Positions 1-7,327 of a DNA stretch of 10,521 bases are shown one piece after another (position 1 is the first letter of the stretch; each line of letters begins with the position of its first letter). The notes under the pieces are model-generated. The model ran no database searches, had not been told where the DNA came from, and saw only the letters and a program-made list of their open reading frames with translations. Position numbers and translations under genes: made by a program. The DNA comes from Verrucomicrobiota bacterium (lineage in GTDB: Bacteria > Verrucomicrobiota > Verrucomicrobiia > Limisphaerales > UBA1100), in NCBI GenBank assembly GCA_028872645.1, contig JAPKDK010000090.1, positions 1 through 10,521 of the forward strand, in the 5' to 3' direction.

Positions 1-365
1 ATCCCATCGAAAAACGGCTTCGTGGCTCGTTGGCCGAAGCTCATGGTGCGGACTGGTGCAAACGATGGTCCGAAGGATTGCCACATTATGTGGACGTGCC
101 CGGCGAGCTGAACCTCACAGAAATCCTGCGCCTGTGGACCTACGCCAAAGGGCTCGATTTGGTGGACTGGGGCAAGATGCGCTACAATTTGCTGGGCCAA
201 GGCGACCACTGGTTCCCCGGCGAACACGTGGGGAAATTGGATGAGACAGGACTAACCGAGGCCCTGCGAAAGAGCCCGTTTGCCGATCGCATTCCAGAAA
301 TCCTGACCGAAACCCACACATTACTGCTGGATACCGAACAGAAACGACAAAGTGAATCTGAATAA
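1..365 (+). CDS. C-terminal fragment, possibly aldo/keto reductase family (5' end outside window)
   Basis: The reading frame is open from the left edge (first full codon at base 3) to a TAA at 363-365, so only about 120 C-terminal residues are visible. The fragment is soluble and rich in Trp and charged residues, with no signal or membrane segment. Runs such as VPGELNLTEILRLW, KMRYNLLG and HWFPGE recall the C-terminal extension of some PVC-group aldo/keto reductases. There a ferredoxin-like segment follows the barrel and ends in a similar 'RYNLL...HWFPG' region. Only one Cys is present (ADWC), so the iron-sulfur Cys cluster of that family is upstream, lost or never existed. The catalytic barrel cannot be seen. 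The coding call is firm; the family call is from memory of sequence style and is tentative. A TTG at 30 could be read as a start, but the frame continues upstream and this looks like a truncated gene. Confidence 0.45.
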   Translation, partial: PIEKRLRGSLAEAHGADWCKRWSEGLPHYVDVPGELNLTEILRLWTYAKGLDLVDWGKMRYNLLGQGDHWFPGEHVGKLDETGLTEALRKSPFADRIPEILTETHTLLLDTEQKRQSESE

Positions 366-391
366 ACCCGCCCAGAAAGGCCAGAAAATGG

Positions 392-419
392 TTGAGTTTA
401 ATGGTGTTTGAAGTAGATT
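392..419 (+). promoter_or_regulatory. weak candidate promoter for the MORN-type lipoprotein
   Basis: TTGAGT (392-397) and TAGATT (414-419) are separated by 16 bp, each matching four of six positions of the sigma-70 consensus. Initiation about 7 bp downstream would fall at or next to the ATG at 427, giving a leaderless message. Matches of this quality occur by chance, so this is only a candidate. Confidence 0.2.
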
Positions 420-426
420 TGCAGCT

Positions 427-1269
427 ATGAAAATTTCTGGGGTTTCACTCTGCGTATCCGCGTTATTGCTGATTGGTTGCGGCGGCGATGATGGCGGCGG
501 TTCGGAAATCAGCACCACCAAGTTCAACCAAGGGTCTGCCTCCACTAACACCACACAAGTAGCCACCAAGGCAGTTGCACCGGTTGATATCAGCACGATG
601 CAATACATCCGGCGTACCAACGCGACCACCGTCATCACCAACATTGTGCGGGTTTATTTTTATAACAAAAAACGGTTCACTGGCAATGCGATTAAAAACG
701 ACAAGGACGGCACACAATCCTTCATCTCCATGAAGGACGGTTTTTGGGACGGAACATACCGGGTCAAATATCCCGGCGGAAAGCAAACGAGGTACCGAGT
801 GAATTATGTTCAAGGCCTGAAAAGTGGCGCGGAGCATACTTGGTATGCCAACGGAACAGCACGCAGCCAATCATTCTACGCCAACGGTTTCCGCGTAGGT
901 CCGTGGACTACTTTTCACCCCAACGGCAAGACCAACAAAGTGATGGTTTTATCAACCAAAATCCCGGGCAAGGTGCTGCGACGGGCGGCGTTCGATTTAA
1001 CTGGCCGACCATTGACGGGCAAGACGCCCGCCGGCCGAAAGTTTCAGTGGCAAATAAACGGATCAGATGCGGCGAAGGAATTATCATACTACATTCGCAG
1101 CCCATCCACGCTCCTAACCACAGCGTTTGGCAACCCGAACCAGCGAAAGGGAAATGTGTGGGTGTATTCGGGCCTGACCATTCGCGACATCAAGACAAGC
1201 CAGATCAAACGCACGGCGCGGTTCACTGTGATTAACGACGCAGTGACCGCCGTGGAAGTGCTTCCCTAA
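427..1269 (+). CDS. putative lipoprotein with MORN-type (YwqK-like) repeats
   Basis: The protein has 280 aa. It starts with a lipoprotein signal peptide: Lys2, a hydrophobic stretch 4-16, and a lipobox LIGC with the lipidated Cys at 18, followed by a Gly/Asp linker and a Ser/Thr-rich spacer to about residue 50. Residues about 84-170 hold repeated GxWdGxyrxyypnGk-like units (DGFWDGTYRVKYPGGK, SGAEHTWYANG, VGPWTTFHPNGK). This is the pattern of MORN_2 / 'toxin-antitoxin system YwqK family antitoxin' proteins, whose function is mostly unknown despite the name. The C-terminal 110 residues are unassigned and resemble a small beta-rich domain. No partner toxin lies beside it. It converges with ompH and is separate from the large - strand operon. 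No Shine-Dalgarno sequence is seen ahead of the ATG. The lipoprotein call is good; the role is unknown. Confidence 0.75.
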   Translation: MKISGVSLCVSALLLIGCGGDDGGGSEISTTKFNQGSASTNTTQVATKAVAPVDISTMQYIRRTNATTVITNIVRVYFYNKKRFTGNAIKNDKDGTQSFISMKDGFWDGTYRVKYPGGKQTRYRVNYVQGLKSGAEHTWYANGTARSQSFYANGFRVGPWTTFHPNGKTNKVMVLSTKIPGKVLRRAAFDLTGRPLTGKTPAGRKFQWQINGSDAAKELSYYIRSPSTLLTTAFGNPNQRKGNVWVYSGLTIRDIKTSQIKRTARFTVINDAVTAVEVLP

Positions 1270-1274
1270 TTTTC

Positions 1275-1293
1275 GCCTCACCACTTTAGAGGC
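1275..1293. terminator. weak inverted repeat in the convergent gap
   Basis: GCCTC (1275-1279) and GAGGC (1289-1293) form a 5-bp stem with a 9-nt loop between the stop codons of the lipoprotein gene (+) and ompH (-). It lies where a shared terminator would be expected, but neither strand has a proper T run directly after it, so function is doubtful. Confidence 0.25.
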
Positions 1294-1311
1294 ACTAACA
1301 ACTCTCGACAG

Positions 1312-1899
1312 CTATTTTTTGGGAGTGGGCTTCTTGGGAGCAACCTTACCGGGGTCGTTGATATTCAGCTGCGCCAGCACTTGGGTGGTGATATCCAAAT
1401 CGGCGGACGAATACAACAGTGCCTTCGATTCGATCACCAGAGTGTATCCGTTTTTCTTGGCTTGTGCAGAAATGACCGACCGAATTTCCTCCTTAATTCT
1501 TTCAATAGCCTTGCGACTTTTTTCCGAGAGATCTTTTTGTTGTGCAGCCTTCCAATTATTTAAGGTCGTGCCATTCTGCTCAAATGCCCTTCTTTTGGCT
1601 TCGAATTCCTGGCGATGGCGTGCCAAGGCAGCTTGATTCTGATTGGGTTTCAGCAAAACTTGTTGCATTTTTTTCAATTCATCCAACCGAACCGACTGGT
1701 TTTTATCCTCAATGGCCACTCGTTTTTTTACATCCTCCATGGCAATTTTCATGCGCTTATCCTCCACTGCGGTACGCCAGTAGCCGTCGAAGACAATTCC
1801 CGTGTTGACGATTGCCAGATTATACTCTGCTGCAGCGGAGGCGCGGCCGGGCAGTAGAAATGCAATAGAAAGAAAAAGTATGGTGAGTGTGGTTTTCAT
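1312..1899 (-). CDS. OmpH/Skp-family periplasmic chaperone
   Basis: The protein has 195 aa with a Sec signal peptide (MKTT, hydrophobic core about 4-17, likely cleavage after ASA at 22). The mature start, YNLAIVNTGIVFDGYWRT, matches the OmpH/Skp pattern of a short beta strand followed by a long helix. Residues about 45-140 are highly charged and helical, as expected for the tentacle coiled coils of the Skp trimer. The segment KKNGYTLVIES near 150-160 is the typical returning strand of the family body domain ('gydlVid'). The C terminus is Lys/Pro-rich (APKKPTPKK). In the family this protein holds unfolded outer-membrane proteins in the periplasm and hands them to the BAM complex. The gene lies 20 bp downstream of bamA on the same strand, the classical bamA-skp pairing. 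A paralogous envelope function cannot be excluded. Confidence 0.88.
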   Translation of the reverse strand: MKTTLTILFLSIAFLLPGRASAAAEYNLAIVNTGIVFDGYWRTAVEDKRMKIAMEDVKKRVAIEDKNQSVRLDELKKMQQVLLKPNQNQAALARHRQEFEAKRRAFEQNGTTLNNWKAAQQKDLSEKSRKAIERIKEEIRSVISAQAKKNGYTLVIESKALLYSSADLDITTQVLAQLNINDPGKVAPKKPTPKK

Positions 1900-1919
1900 A
1901 ATGCTCAGTTTATTTTAAG

Positions 1920-4628
1920 TTAGAATCGAGTTGTGTAGCCAAAATTTACGTTGATGTTGCCGCCGCTGTCGTTGTTGCCATCGCTGGTGATGGGGAAGGC
2001 GTAGTCGAGGCGTAGTGGGCCGAGGAATGGGATTTGCAAACGAAGGCCAATACCCCAGTCATCGTTGTAATTGCCCAAGTCAAAATCGTAAGCACCTTTG
2101 TTCACCGAGCCGATGTCGTAAAACGTTGCAACTCGAAGGATGTCCCACGGAGTGGGCACGCTGTATTCGAGTGAGGCGTGGGCCATGGTTTGGCCACGGA
2201 GATAGTCGTTTTGGTCACCGCGCGGCCCTACTTCGTTGAAGTCAAAGCCGCGCAGATTGCGTGAGCCACCGAGATGATGGCGATATAAATAGGGAACATT
2301 TTTTGAGCTTTCAAAGCTATCCACCACCGCGTTTTGACCACGTAACTCAAGGACGTGCCCTTCGCGTAGGCCCTTGAAATACCAGGTGCTCTTGAGGTGG
2401 TACCCGTAAAATGGCTTGTCGCTACCAATCACGCTGGGAGCAACCTGAAGGTCGAAGGAGGTGATCTGGCCGTGCGTAGGCAGATCGCCGCCACCGCGAG
2501 TGTCATAGGCGAGGCGACTGCCCAACAGTCCTACGAAGTCGTGCCCGGCCTCGTTCTTTAACTCGGTGGAGGCAGTGGTTTTCATGTCGGTGAGGCCGAC
2601 TTCTTCCAATGTGAAATAGATTTTACCGCGCAAAAAATCGTTGCCTAAAAGTGTTCGTTCCAGACCCATGGTGAAGCCGGTTTGATCCACGTCAAACTTA
2701 GTGCTGTAATAGGACATCTCCTCAGCGTAAAACGAGGTGGTCAGCTTCAGCTTCCGATCAAGCAGCCACGGCTCCTCGAAGTCCAATCGGTAATTTTTGT
2801 ACTTGCCGCCGGCCACGGTCTTGAGGCGAATTTTTTGGCCTGCGCCTTGCAGCAAATGCGGGCGACGCCAGCGTTTGATGTCAAAATTTTCCTGCCCCAT
2901 TATCACATTGGCAAACGCGCCGGAATCAGTGCTGAACCCGCCGCCGATCATAAAGGTTCCCGTGTTTTTTTCGCGCACGGCCACCACGAGATCGTCCCTG
3001 AGAGTTTCGCCGGGATTGGCACCCTGACGGGCATCGGGACCACGCCGCGCGAAGGTGCGCACGCTTTCAAAGATCCGCATACCTTCGATTCGACTGCGGC
3101 TGCGTTCCACGCGGCCCATGTCGAATCGTTCACCGGACGAAATGGCGAGCTCGCGGCGGATAACAAAGTCTTTGGTTTTTTCGTTGCCTTCAATTTGCAC
3201 CAGATCGAGATTGAACGGATTGCCTTCGAAGATTTTGAAGACGAGGTTGATTTTATCAGTACCGGTCACCGGTTTGCGAACCACCCCCAGCACGCGGGCA
3301 TTGATGTGCGATTTGCGGCCGTAATGGTTTTGGATGGCGCGCAAATCAGATTTTGGGCCGCTGCGGAGCAGTCGTTCGGGTGCGTAAATTTCGCCTTCGC
3401 GCATGCGGATGAGCGACATGAGGGTGAGCTTGGGGATCACCGGCTTGAAATCGGGATTGGCCTTGCCTTCGGGCCCGACATCGAGTCGCGTGGTTTCGCC
3501 ATCGCGCGCATTTTGCCAGTAGTACTCGAAATCTACCGTGCCCACATGATAGAAGCGGCCCTCTGTAATCTTGAAGGTGAGATCCACGTACGAGGCGTCA
3601 TCGAGGTAATCTTCCAGATTATCCTCGGCATCTTCCACCACATCTTTCTGATCATCCACTTGGTCTTCCAGCAAATCTAACCGATCTTCATCGGCGGCGC
3701 CTTCTTTACCTTCTTCTTCAGCCAGGGATGACTCCAAAATTTCCAAATCCGCGCGCGCTTTGTTGAGGGTATTTACGCGTTGCTGATACGCGTCGCTGGT
3801 CAGCACGGCATCGGCGGTGTGAACCACTTCCGCCTTGGCATCGAGATAGCCGCGATTGCGATAGAAGGTTTCGAGGCGCTCGATGTCCGCCTGCAATTCG
3901 AGCGGTCGAATGCGCCCGTCGTTGATGAACCAACTGATGGGGCTATACCAACGCCGCCGTTCGCGAACTTTCACGAAGTCCATCAAGTCATCGGTATCAA
4001 AACCTTCATTGCCCTCGAAGGTCATATTCTCGATTTGAAACTGCTCGCCTTCGGTGATCAGGTATTCCACTTTGCCGGTCAACTTGGCATTCTCCTCGCT
4101 GGTTACGCTGACTGGGTAGTAGCCTTTGTCCTCATAATGTTCGCGCAAGGCTTTGGCATCGGCTTGCCGTTGGGTGTCGCTATAGCGGATGCCTCGGCGG
4201 AGTGTGAGTTTTTTTAGCAAATCTTTTTCTTTTATCTGTAATGACGCTGCGGTGAGGGTGGTGCCATCGGGCCTGCGCAACAGCAAGTTCACTGAGGTTA
4301 CTTTGGGATATACCACGGCGATAAATTCGAGCGTGAGTTTTCCGTCTTTCTGCGACACCTCCACACGCACGTCATAAAACCGACCGGTTTTCATCAGCGC
4401 ATGCACGTCGGGATTAGTCATGCCGGCACGAAATTGATCGCCCGGGCGGATGCGGATGTGATTGCGCACGTAAGCCTCGGTGATATCCGGCTCGACGCTG
4501 CCAAGGCTCTTAAGGGTGACCTTGACGGCACCCACCTGGAGGGGAGCGGCAGCCGGTTGAGCGTTCGCCATTCCCAGCGCGGCCAGCAGCAGGGCCAGTG
4601 TGAGGAGTTTTGAAATATTAGTTTTCAT
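1920..4628 (-). CDS. bamA: outer membrane protein assembly factor BamA (Omp85)
   Basis: This is the central subunit of the beta-barrel assembly machine. With the ATG at 4628 it has 902 aa and a clean signal peptide (MKTNISK, hydrophobic core, ANA|Q cleavage near 23). A GTG at 4646 and an ATG at 4637 are in frame, but they would add residues ahead of the signal peptide. Five POTRA domains run roughly 31-107, 108-197, 198-357, 358-470 and 471-554, with repeated VEGNE/FEGNE-type strands. The Omp85 barrel covers about 555-902. It contains the NLRGF motif (791-795, the conserved VRGF/Y element of loop 6) and ends in NFGYTTRF, with the C-terminal Phe of barrel proteins. The third POTRA carries an acidic coiled-coil insertion of about 70 residues, making the protein longer than the roughly 800 aa of enterobacterial BamA. 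The start overlaps the end of dnaB by 11 bp, suggesting translational coupling; ompH follows. Confidence 0.95.
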   Translation of the reverse strand: MKTNISKLLTLALLLAALGMANAQPAAAPLQVGAVKVTLKSLGSVEPDITEAYVRNHIRIRPGDQFRAGMTNPDVHALMKTGRFYDVRVEVSQKDGKLTLEFIAVVYPKVTSVNLLLRRPDGTTLTAASLQIKEKDLLKKLTLRRGIRYSDTQRQADAKALREHYEDKGYYPVSVTSEENAKLTGKVEYLITEGEQFQIENMTFEGNEGFDTDDLMDFVKVRERRRWYSPISWFINDGRIRPLELQADIERLETFYRNRGYLDAKAEVVHTADAVLTSDAYQQRVNTLNKARADLEILESSLAEEEGKEGAADEDRLDLLEDQVDDQKDVVEDAEDNLEDYLDDASYVDLTFKITEGRFYHVGTVDFEYYWQNARDGETTRLDVGPEGKANPDFKPVIPKLTLMSLIRMREGEIYAPERLLRSGPKSDLRAIQNHYGRKSHINARVLGVVRKPVTGTDKINLVFKIFEGNPFNLDLVQIEGNEKTKDFVIRRELAISSGERFDMGRVERSRSRIEGMRIFESVRTFARRGPDARQGANPGETLRDDLVVAVREKNTGTFMIGGGFSTDSGAFANVIMGQENFDIKRWRRPHLLQGAGQKIRLKTVAGGKYKNYRLDFEEPWLLDRKLKLTTSFYAEEMSYYSTKFDVDQTGFTMGLERTLLGNDFLRGKIYFTLEEVGLTDMKTTASTELKNEAGHDFVGLLGSRLAYDTRGGGDLPTHGQITSFDLQVAPSVIGSDKPFYGYHLKSTWYFKGLREGHVLELRGQNAVVDSFESSKNVPYLYRHHLGGSRNLRGFDFNEVGPRGDQNDYLRGQTMAHASLEYSVPTPWDILRVATFYDIGSVNKGAYDFDLGNYNDDWGIGLRLQIPFLGPLRLDYAFPITSDGNNDSGGNINVNFGYTTRF
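3597..3806 (-). other. acidic coiled-coil insertion within BamA POTRA3
   Basis: About residues 275-344 of BamA (counted from the ATG at 4628) separate the strand ending YLDAKAEVVHT from the strand VDLTFKITEG, which in a plain POTRA domain form one short hairpin. The insert has heptad-like Leu/Val spacing (ARADLEILESSLAEEE, RLDLLEDQVDDQ, VVEDAEDNLEDYL) and is very rich in Asp/Glu. It is predicted to be a helical hairpin projecting into the periplasm, with a Gly/Ala turn (GKEGAADE) between the two helices. Confidence 0.7.
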
Positions 4629-6150
4629 GCGGCACATCTTTGTCACTTATTCCGGCGGCGGGCTCAAATCGCGTGTAGGCTTTGATGAACGTGAGCGGGA
4701 TGTCGCCGGTGGGCCCGTTGCGTTGCTTGGCAATCAACAAGTTGACCGGCAGCCCTTCGCTCTCATCCGCGCCTTCGGCGTCATCATCTTGCGCGACTTT
4801 GTAGAGCAGACCCACCAAGTCGGCGTCCTGCTCGATTGCGCCGGATTCGCGGAGGTCCGACAAGCGCGGCTTGCGGTTCTTCTCCCGCTCCATTTCTCGG
4901 TTTAACTGGCAAAGCACAATCACCGGCACCTTCAATTCCTTGGCCAAGGCCTTGATGCCGCTGGAGATTTCTGAAACCTCCTGCTGCCGATTATCCATCG
5001 CTCGACGCGAAGTAGAGTGAAGCAGCTGGAGATAGTCAATGACAATGAGTTTTATGCCATACTGCGTGTGCATTCGGCGGGCTTTGGCGCGGAGCTGCAG
5101 GATGGAGAGGCCGGGGGTGTCGTCGATATACAACGGCGCTTTGTGGAGCTTGCCAGCGGCGGCGTTGATACGTGGAAAGTCGTGGTCGCCCATAAACCCG
5201 TCGCGCAGTTTGCTGAAGTTGAGGCGGGCATTGGAGAAAATCATCCGGGTGACCAGCGCCTCGGCGGTCATTTCCAGGCTGAACACGCCCACGGGAATGT
5301 TGCTCCCCAGCGTCACGTTTTCCACGATGTTCATCGCCAAACTGGTTTTGCCCATCGAGGGCCGCGCGGCGATGACAATCATTTCGCCCGCGTGCATTCC
5401 ATCGGTCATCCGGTCGAGCACCGAATAGCCGCTGGCAATACCCGAAATCTGGCCCTTGCGTTTGTGGTATTCCTCAATGCGATCGATGGCGGCGTGCACG
5501 AGTGTCTTCATGTCCGTGCTGATGTCGCCGGCGCGTTCGTCGTTGATGCTGTGGATGCGCGTTTCCACCTCGTCGAGTAGGCGGTTCACCTCGCCCTCGT
5601 GCTCGTAGGCTTGGGTGACAATCTCGGTGCAGGTGCGCACGGTTTTGCGCAGTAGATATTTATCCCAAACAATGTTGAAATAATATTCGAGGTTGGCCGC
5701 CGAAGGCACGCTGTCCATCAACGTGTTGAGATAAGCCACGCCGCCCACGGCCTCGAGCTGTTTGCGGTCGGCGAGGAATTGCTTCACGGTGATGATGTCC
5801 ACCGCTTGCCGCGCCTCCACGATATCGATCATCGCCTCGAAGAGCAGTTGATGTTTCAGCTCATAAAAAAACGTGTCGCCCGGCGGACGGCGTTTGCCGC
5901 GCTGGCCTTTATCGGAAGGGGCGTCGCTGAGCTGGCGCGGTTCGCGAATGCGTTCGAGGCAGAAATCCAATCCGGACGCGGCATCGAGCATCAGGCAACC
6001 GAGAATGCCCTGCTCCGCCTCGATAGAATGCGGCGGCGTGCGGCCCGCGGGCGCGGTGGCGGTCTCGGGAGAACTGGGCGCGCGGCGCGGCGCGTTCACC
6101 AAATCCTCCATTGGCGGTTCCGGAATGAGCCCCTCGGGCGTGTCAATCAT
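4618..6150 (-). CDS. dnaB: replicative DNA helicase DnaB
   Basis: This is the hexameric 5'-3' helicase that unwinds DNA at the replication fork and contacts primase. Counted from an upstream GTG at 6210 (530 aa), a DnaB N-terminal domain starts at about 58 (PPHSIEAEQGILGCLMLD) and runs to about 180. The RecA-like core follows, with Walker A ARPSMGKTS (282-290), Walker B LIVIDYLQL (388-396), the helicase motif around CQLNREME, and RESGAIEQDAD. I chose the ATG at 6150 (510 aa) because the extra 20 residues look non-conserved and the GTG lies only about 30 nt past a terminator; both starts remain possible. An insertion of roughly 20-25 basic residues (about 90-112, KGQRGKRRPPGD) interrupts the N-terminal domain. 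The stop codon lies inside the start of bamA. Confidence 0.96.
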   Translation of the reverse strand: MIDTPEGLIPEPPMEDLVNAPRRAPSSPETATAPAGRTPPHSIEAEQGILGCLMLDAASGLDFCLERIREPRQLSDAPSDKGQRGKRRPPGDTFFYELKHQLLFEAMIDIVEARQAVDIITVKQFLADRKQLEAVGGVAYLNTLMDSVPSAANLEYYFNIVWDKYLLRKTVRTCTEIVTQAYEHEGEVNRLLDEVETRIHSINDERAGDISTDMKTLVHAAIDRIEEYHKRKGQISGIASGYSVLDRMTDGMHAGEMIVIAARPSMGKTSLAMNIVENVTLGSNIPVGVFSLEMTAEALVTRMIFSNARLNFSKLRDGFMGDHDFPRINAAAGKLHKAPLYIDDTPGLSILQLRAKARRMHTQYGIKLIVIDYLQLLHSTSRRAMDNRQQEVSEISSGIKALAKELKVPVIVLCQLNREMEREKNRKPRLSDLRESGAIEQDADLVGLLYKVAQDDDAEGADESEGLPVNLLIAKQRNGPTGDIPLTFIKAYTRFEPAAGISDKDVPHEN

Positions 6151-6210
6151 GCGCGGCAAGGAAACACGAAGGTGCGCCCCGGTGGCAACGCGAAGTTGCT
6201 GACTTTGCAC

Positions 6211-6235
6211 CCCCGCTTGTTCACAGCGGGCGGGG
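6211..6235 (-). other. GC-rich hairpin in the dnaB leader
   Basis: On the - strand CCCCGC (6235-6230) can pair with GCGGGG (6216-6211). Alternatively CCCGC (6230-6226) can pair with GCGGG (6216-6212) around the loop TGTGAACAA. The two pairings exclude each other because they share the same 3' arm. The 3' arm ends next to the possible GTG start of dnaB at 6210. No T run follows, so this is not a terminator by itself. Confidence 0.35.
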
Positions 6236-6239
6236 CATG

Positions 6240-6272
6240 AAAAAGGCCGCCACCTTTTGATGCGGGACGGCC
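6240..6272 (-). terminator. rho-independent terminator after rplI
   Basis: On the - strand GGCCG (6272-6268) pairs with CGGCC (6249-6245). The stem can extend inward by a T-G wobble and, past one mismatch, two more C-G pairs, and it is followed directly by TTTTT (6244-6240). It lies 16 bp beyond the rplI stop codon and ahead of dnaB. It should stop or attenuate transcription coming from the ribosomal-protein genes, which would leave dnaB-bamA-ompH partly independent. Confidence 0.7.
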
Positions 6273-6288
6273 ATGGGAAAATATTCGG

Positions 6289-6834
6289 TTATTCGGCGGA
6301 TTTTTCCGCAGCCGCTTTTTTTGCGGCTTCTTCGTCAGCCACGGATTGCGGGGTAGGCTGCGGGTTTTCGCTTTCCACGAAGACCTTGAGTTCGCCTTCC
6401 AAATCGGTGTGCAGCTTGAGCTTCACGTCAAACTCGCCCAGCTCGCGCAGGGGTTTGACGAGTGCCACTTTTTTGCGATCCAGCTCGAGATCAAACTGGT
6501 TGTACAATTCGTCGCTAATGGTGCCGGAGGTGACGGAACCGAACATTTTGCCACCTTCGCCGGTCTTCACCTTGATGTGCAGGCGCAGGCTCTTGAGGCT
6601 GATGCGGAGTTCCTCCATGTGCTCGCGCTCGGTAGCCTCGCGCGCGGCACGGCGGGATTGCAACGATTCGATGTAGCGCTGATTGCCCGCGGAAGCGGGG
6701 ATGGCTTTGCCTTGTGGCAAAAGGAAATTGCGCGCGAAGCCGGCCTTCACCTTCACGGTATCGCCTTCAGCGGCGCCGAGGCTCACCACGTTTTCGGTCA
6801 GGATGACTTCGGTTACTTTTTTGGATATAAGCAT
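6289..6834 (-). CDS. rplI: 50S ribosomal protein bL9
   Basis: The product has 181 aa and binds 23S rRNA near the L1 stalk. The N-terminal rRNA-binding domain contains the family core VKVKAGFARNFLLPQGKA (27-44). A charged connecting helix runs about 50-80 (RRAAREATEREHMEEL) and leads to the C-terminal domain (about 85-155), with GGKMFGSVTS and the later LHTDLEGELKVFV. A tail of about 25 residues rich in Ala, Lys and Glu extends beyond the usual length of about 150 aa. The ATG at 6834 is the only sensible start; the frame extends further upstream, but that part lies inside ssb. Six residues (MLISKK) precede the usual 'xxVIL' start. ssb ends 13 bp upstream and a terminator follows. Confidence 0.96.
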   Translation of the reverse strand: MLISKKVTEVILTENVVSLGAAEGDTVKVKAGFARNFLLPQGKAIPASAGNQRYIESLQSRRAAREATEREHMEELRISLKSLRLHIKVKTGEGGKMFGSVTSGTISDELYNQFDLELDRKKVALVKPLRELGEFDVKLKLHTDLEGELKVFVESENPQPTPQSVADEEAAKKAAAEKSAE

Positions 6835-6847
6835 AATGGGATAAAAA

Positions 6848-7303
6848 TTAAAATGGCACGTCGTCATCTTCGGGAAGACTCGCCGCAGGCGCACTGGAGT
6901 TGCCGGAAGCCGCCGGTGCGTTGCTTTGGGCTTGGTAGTTACCGCCACCATCGCCGCCGCCAGCACCACCACCAGAATCGAGAAATTGAAATCCTTCCAG
7001 CGTCACACCGAGCTTGCTGCGTTTTTGTCCGGTTTGTTTGTCATCCCACTGATCGAGCTTCAAGCGGCCTTCGATCATCACGGGTCGACCTTTTTTCAAA
7101 TACTGCCCAATGACTTCTGCTTGGCGGCCAAAGGCATCCACATCCACGAACGTAGTCTCCTCCTGCTTCTGGCCTTCTTTATTTGTCCACGTGCGGTTGA
7201 TGGCCATACCGATCTTGGCGATGGCGGTGCCACCAGAAGTATATTTCACCTCAGGATCGCGGGTGAGGTTGCCCATGAGGATGACCTTGTTGTAGTTCGG
7301 CAT
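6848..7303 (-). CDS. ssb: single-stranded DNA-binding protein SSB
   Basis: The product has 151 aa. The N terminus NKVILMGNLTRDPEVKYTSGG begins an OB fold covering about 4-108, with the conserved TFVDVDAFGRQAEV and YLKKGRPVMIEGRL strands. A flexible Gly/Ala/Ser/Asn linker (about 109-144) follows. The last residues, EDDDVPF, are the conserved acidic tip through which SSB recruits replication and repair enzymes. The protein coats single-stranded DNA during replication, recombination and repair. It lies between rpsF (24 bp gap) and rplI (13 bp gap), the place of ssb in many rpsF operons. No Shine-Dalgarno motif is visible before the ATG, so translation may depend on coupling or another mechanism. 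Confidence 0.97.
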   Translation of the reverse strand: MPNYNKVILMGNLTRDPEVKYTSGGTAIAKIGMAINRTWTNKEGQKQEETTFVDVDAFGRQAEVIGQYLKKGRPVMIEGRLKLDQWDDKQTGQKRSKLGVTLEGFQFLDSGGGAGGGDGGGNYQAQSNAPAASGNSSAPAASLPEDDDVPF

Positions 7304-7327
7304 AGCGGGAGGCGTTCGGGGTTGGGG

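Noticed and set aside
2682..3680. 332-codon open frame on the + strand opposite bamA
   Set aside because: It lies wholly antisense to a well-supported BamA. Its composition (many His, Ala, Phe and Ile) is typical of a mirror frame of a GC-biased gene, and it has no recognisable domain.
6835..6972. 46-residue upstream extension of L9
   Set aside because: It lies mostly inside ssb in another frame, and its sequence does not resemble L9. The ATG at 6834 gives the expected protein.
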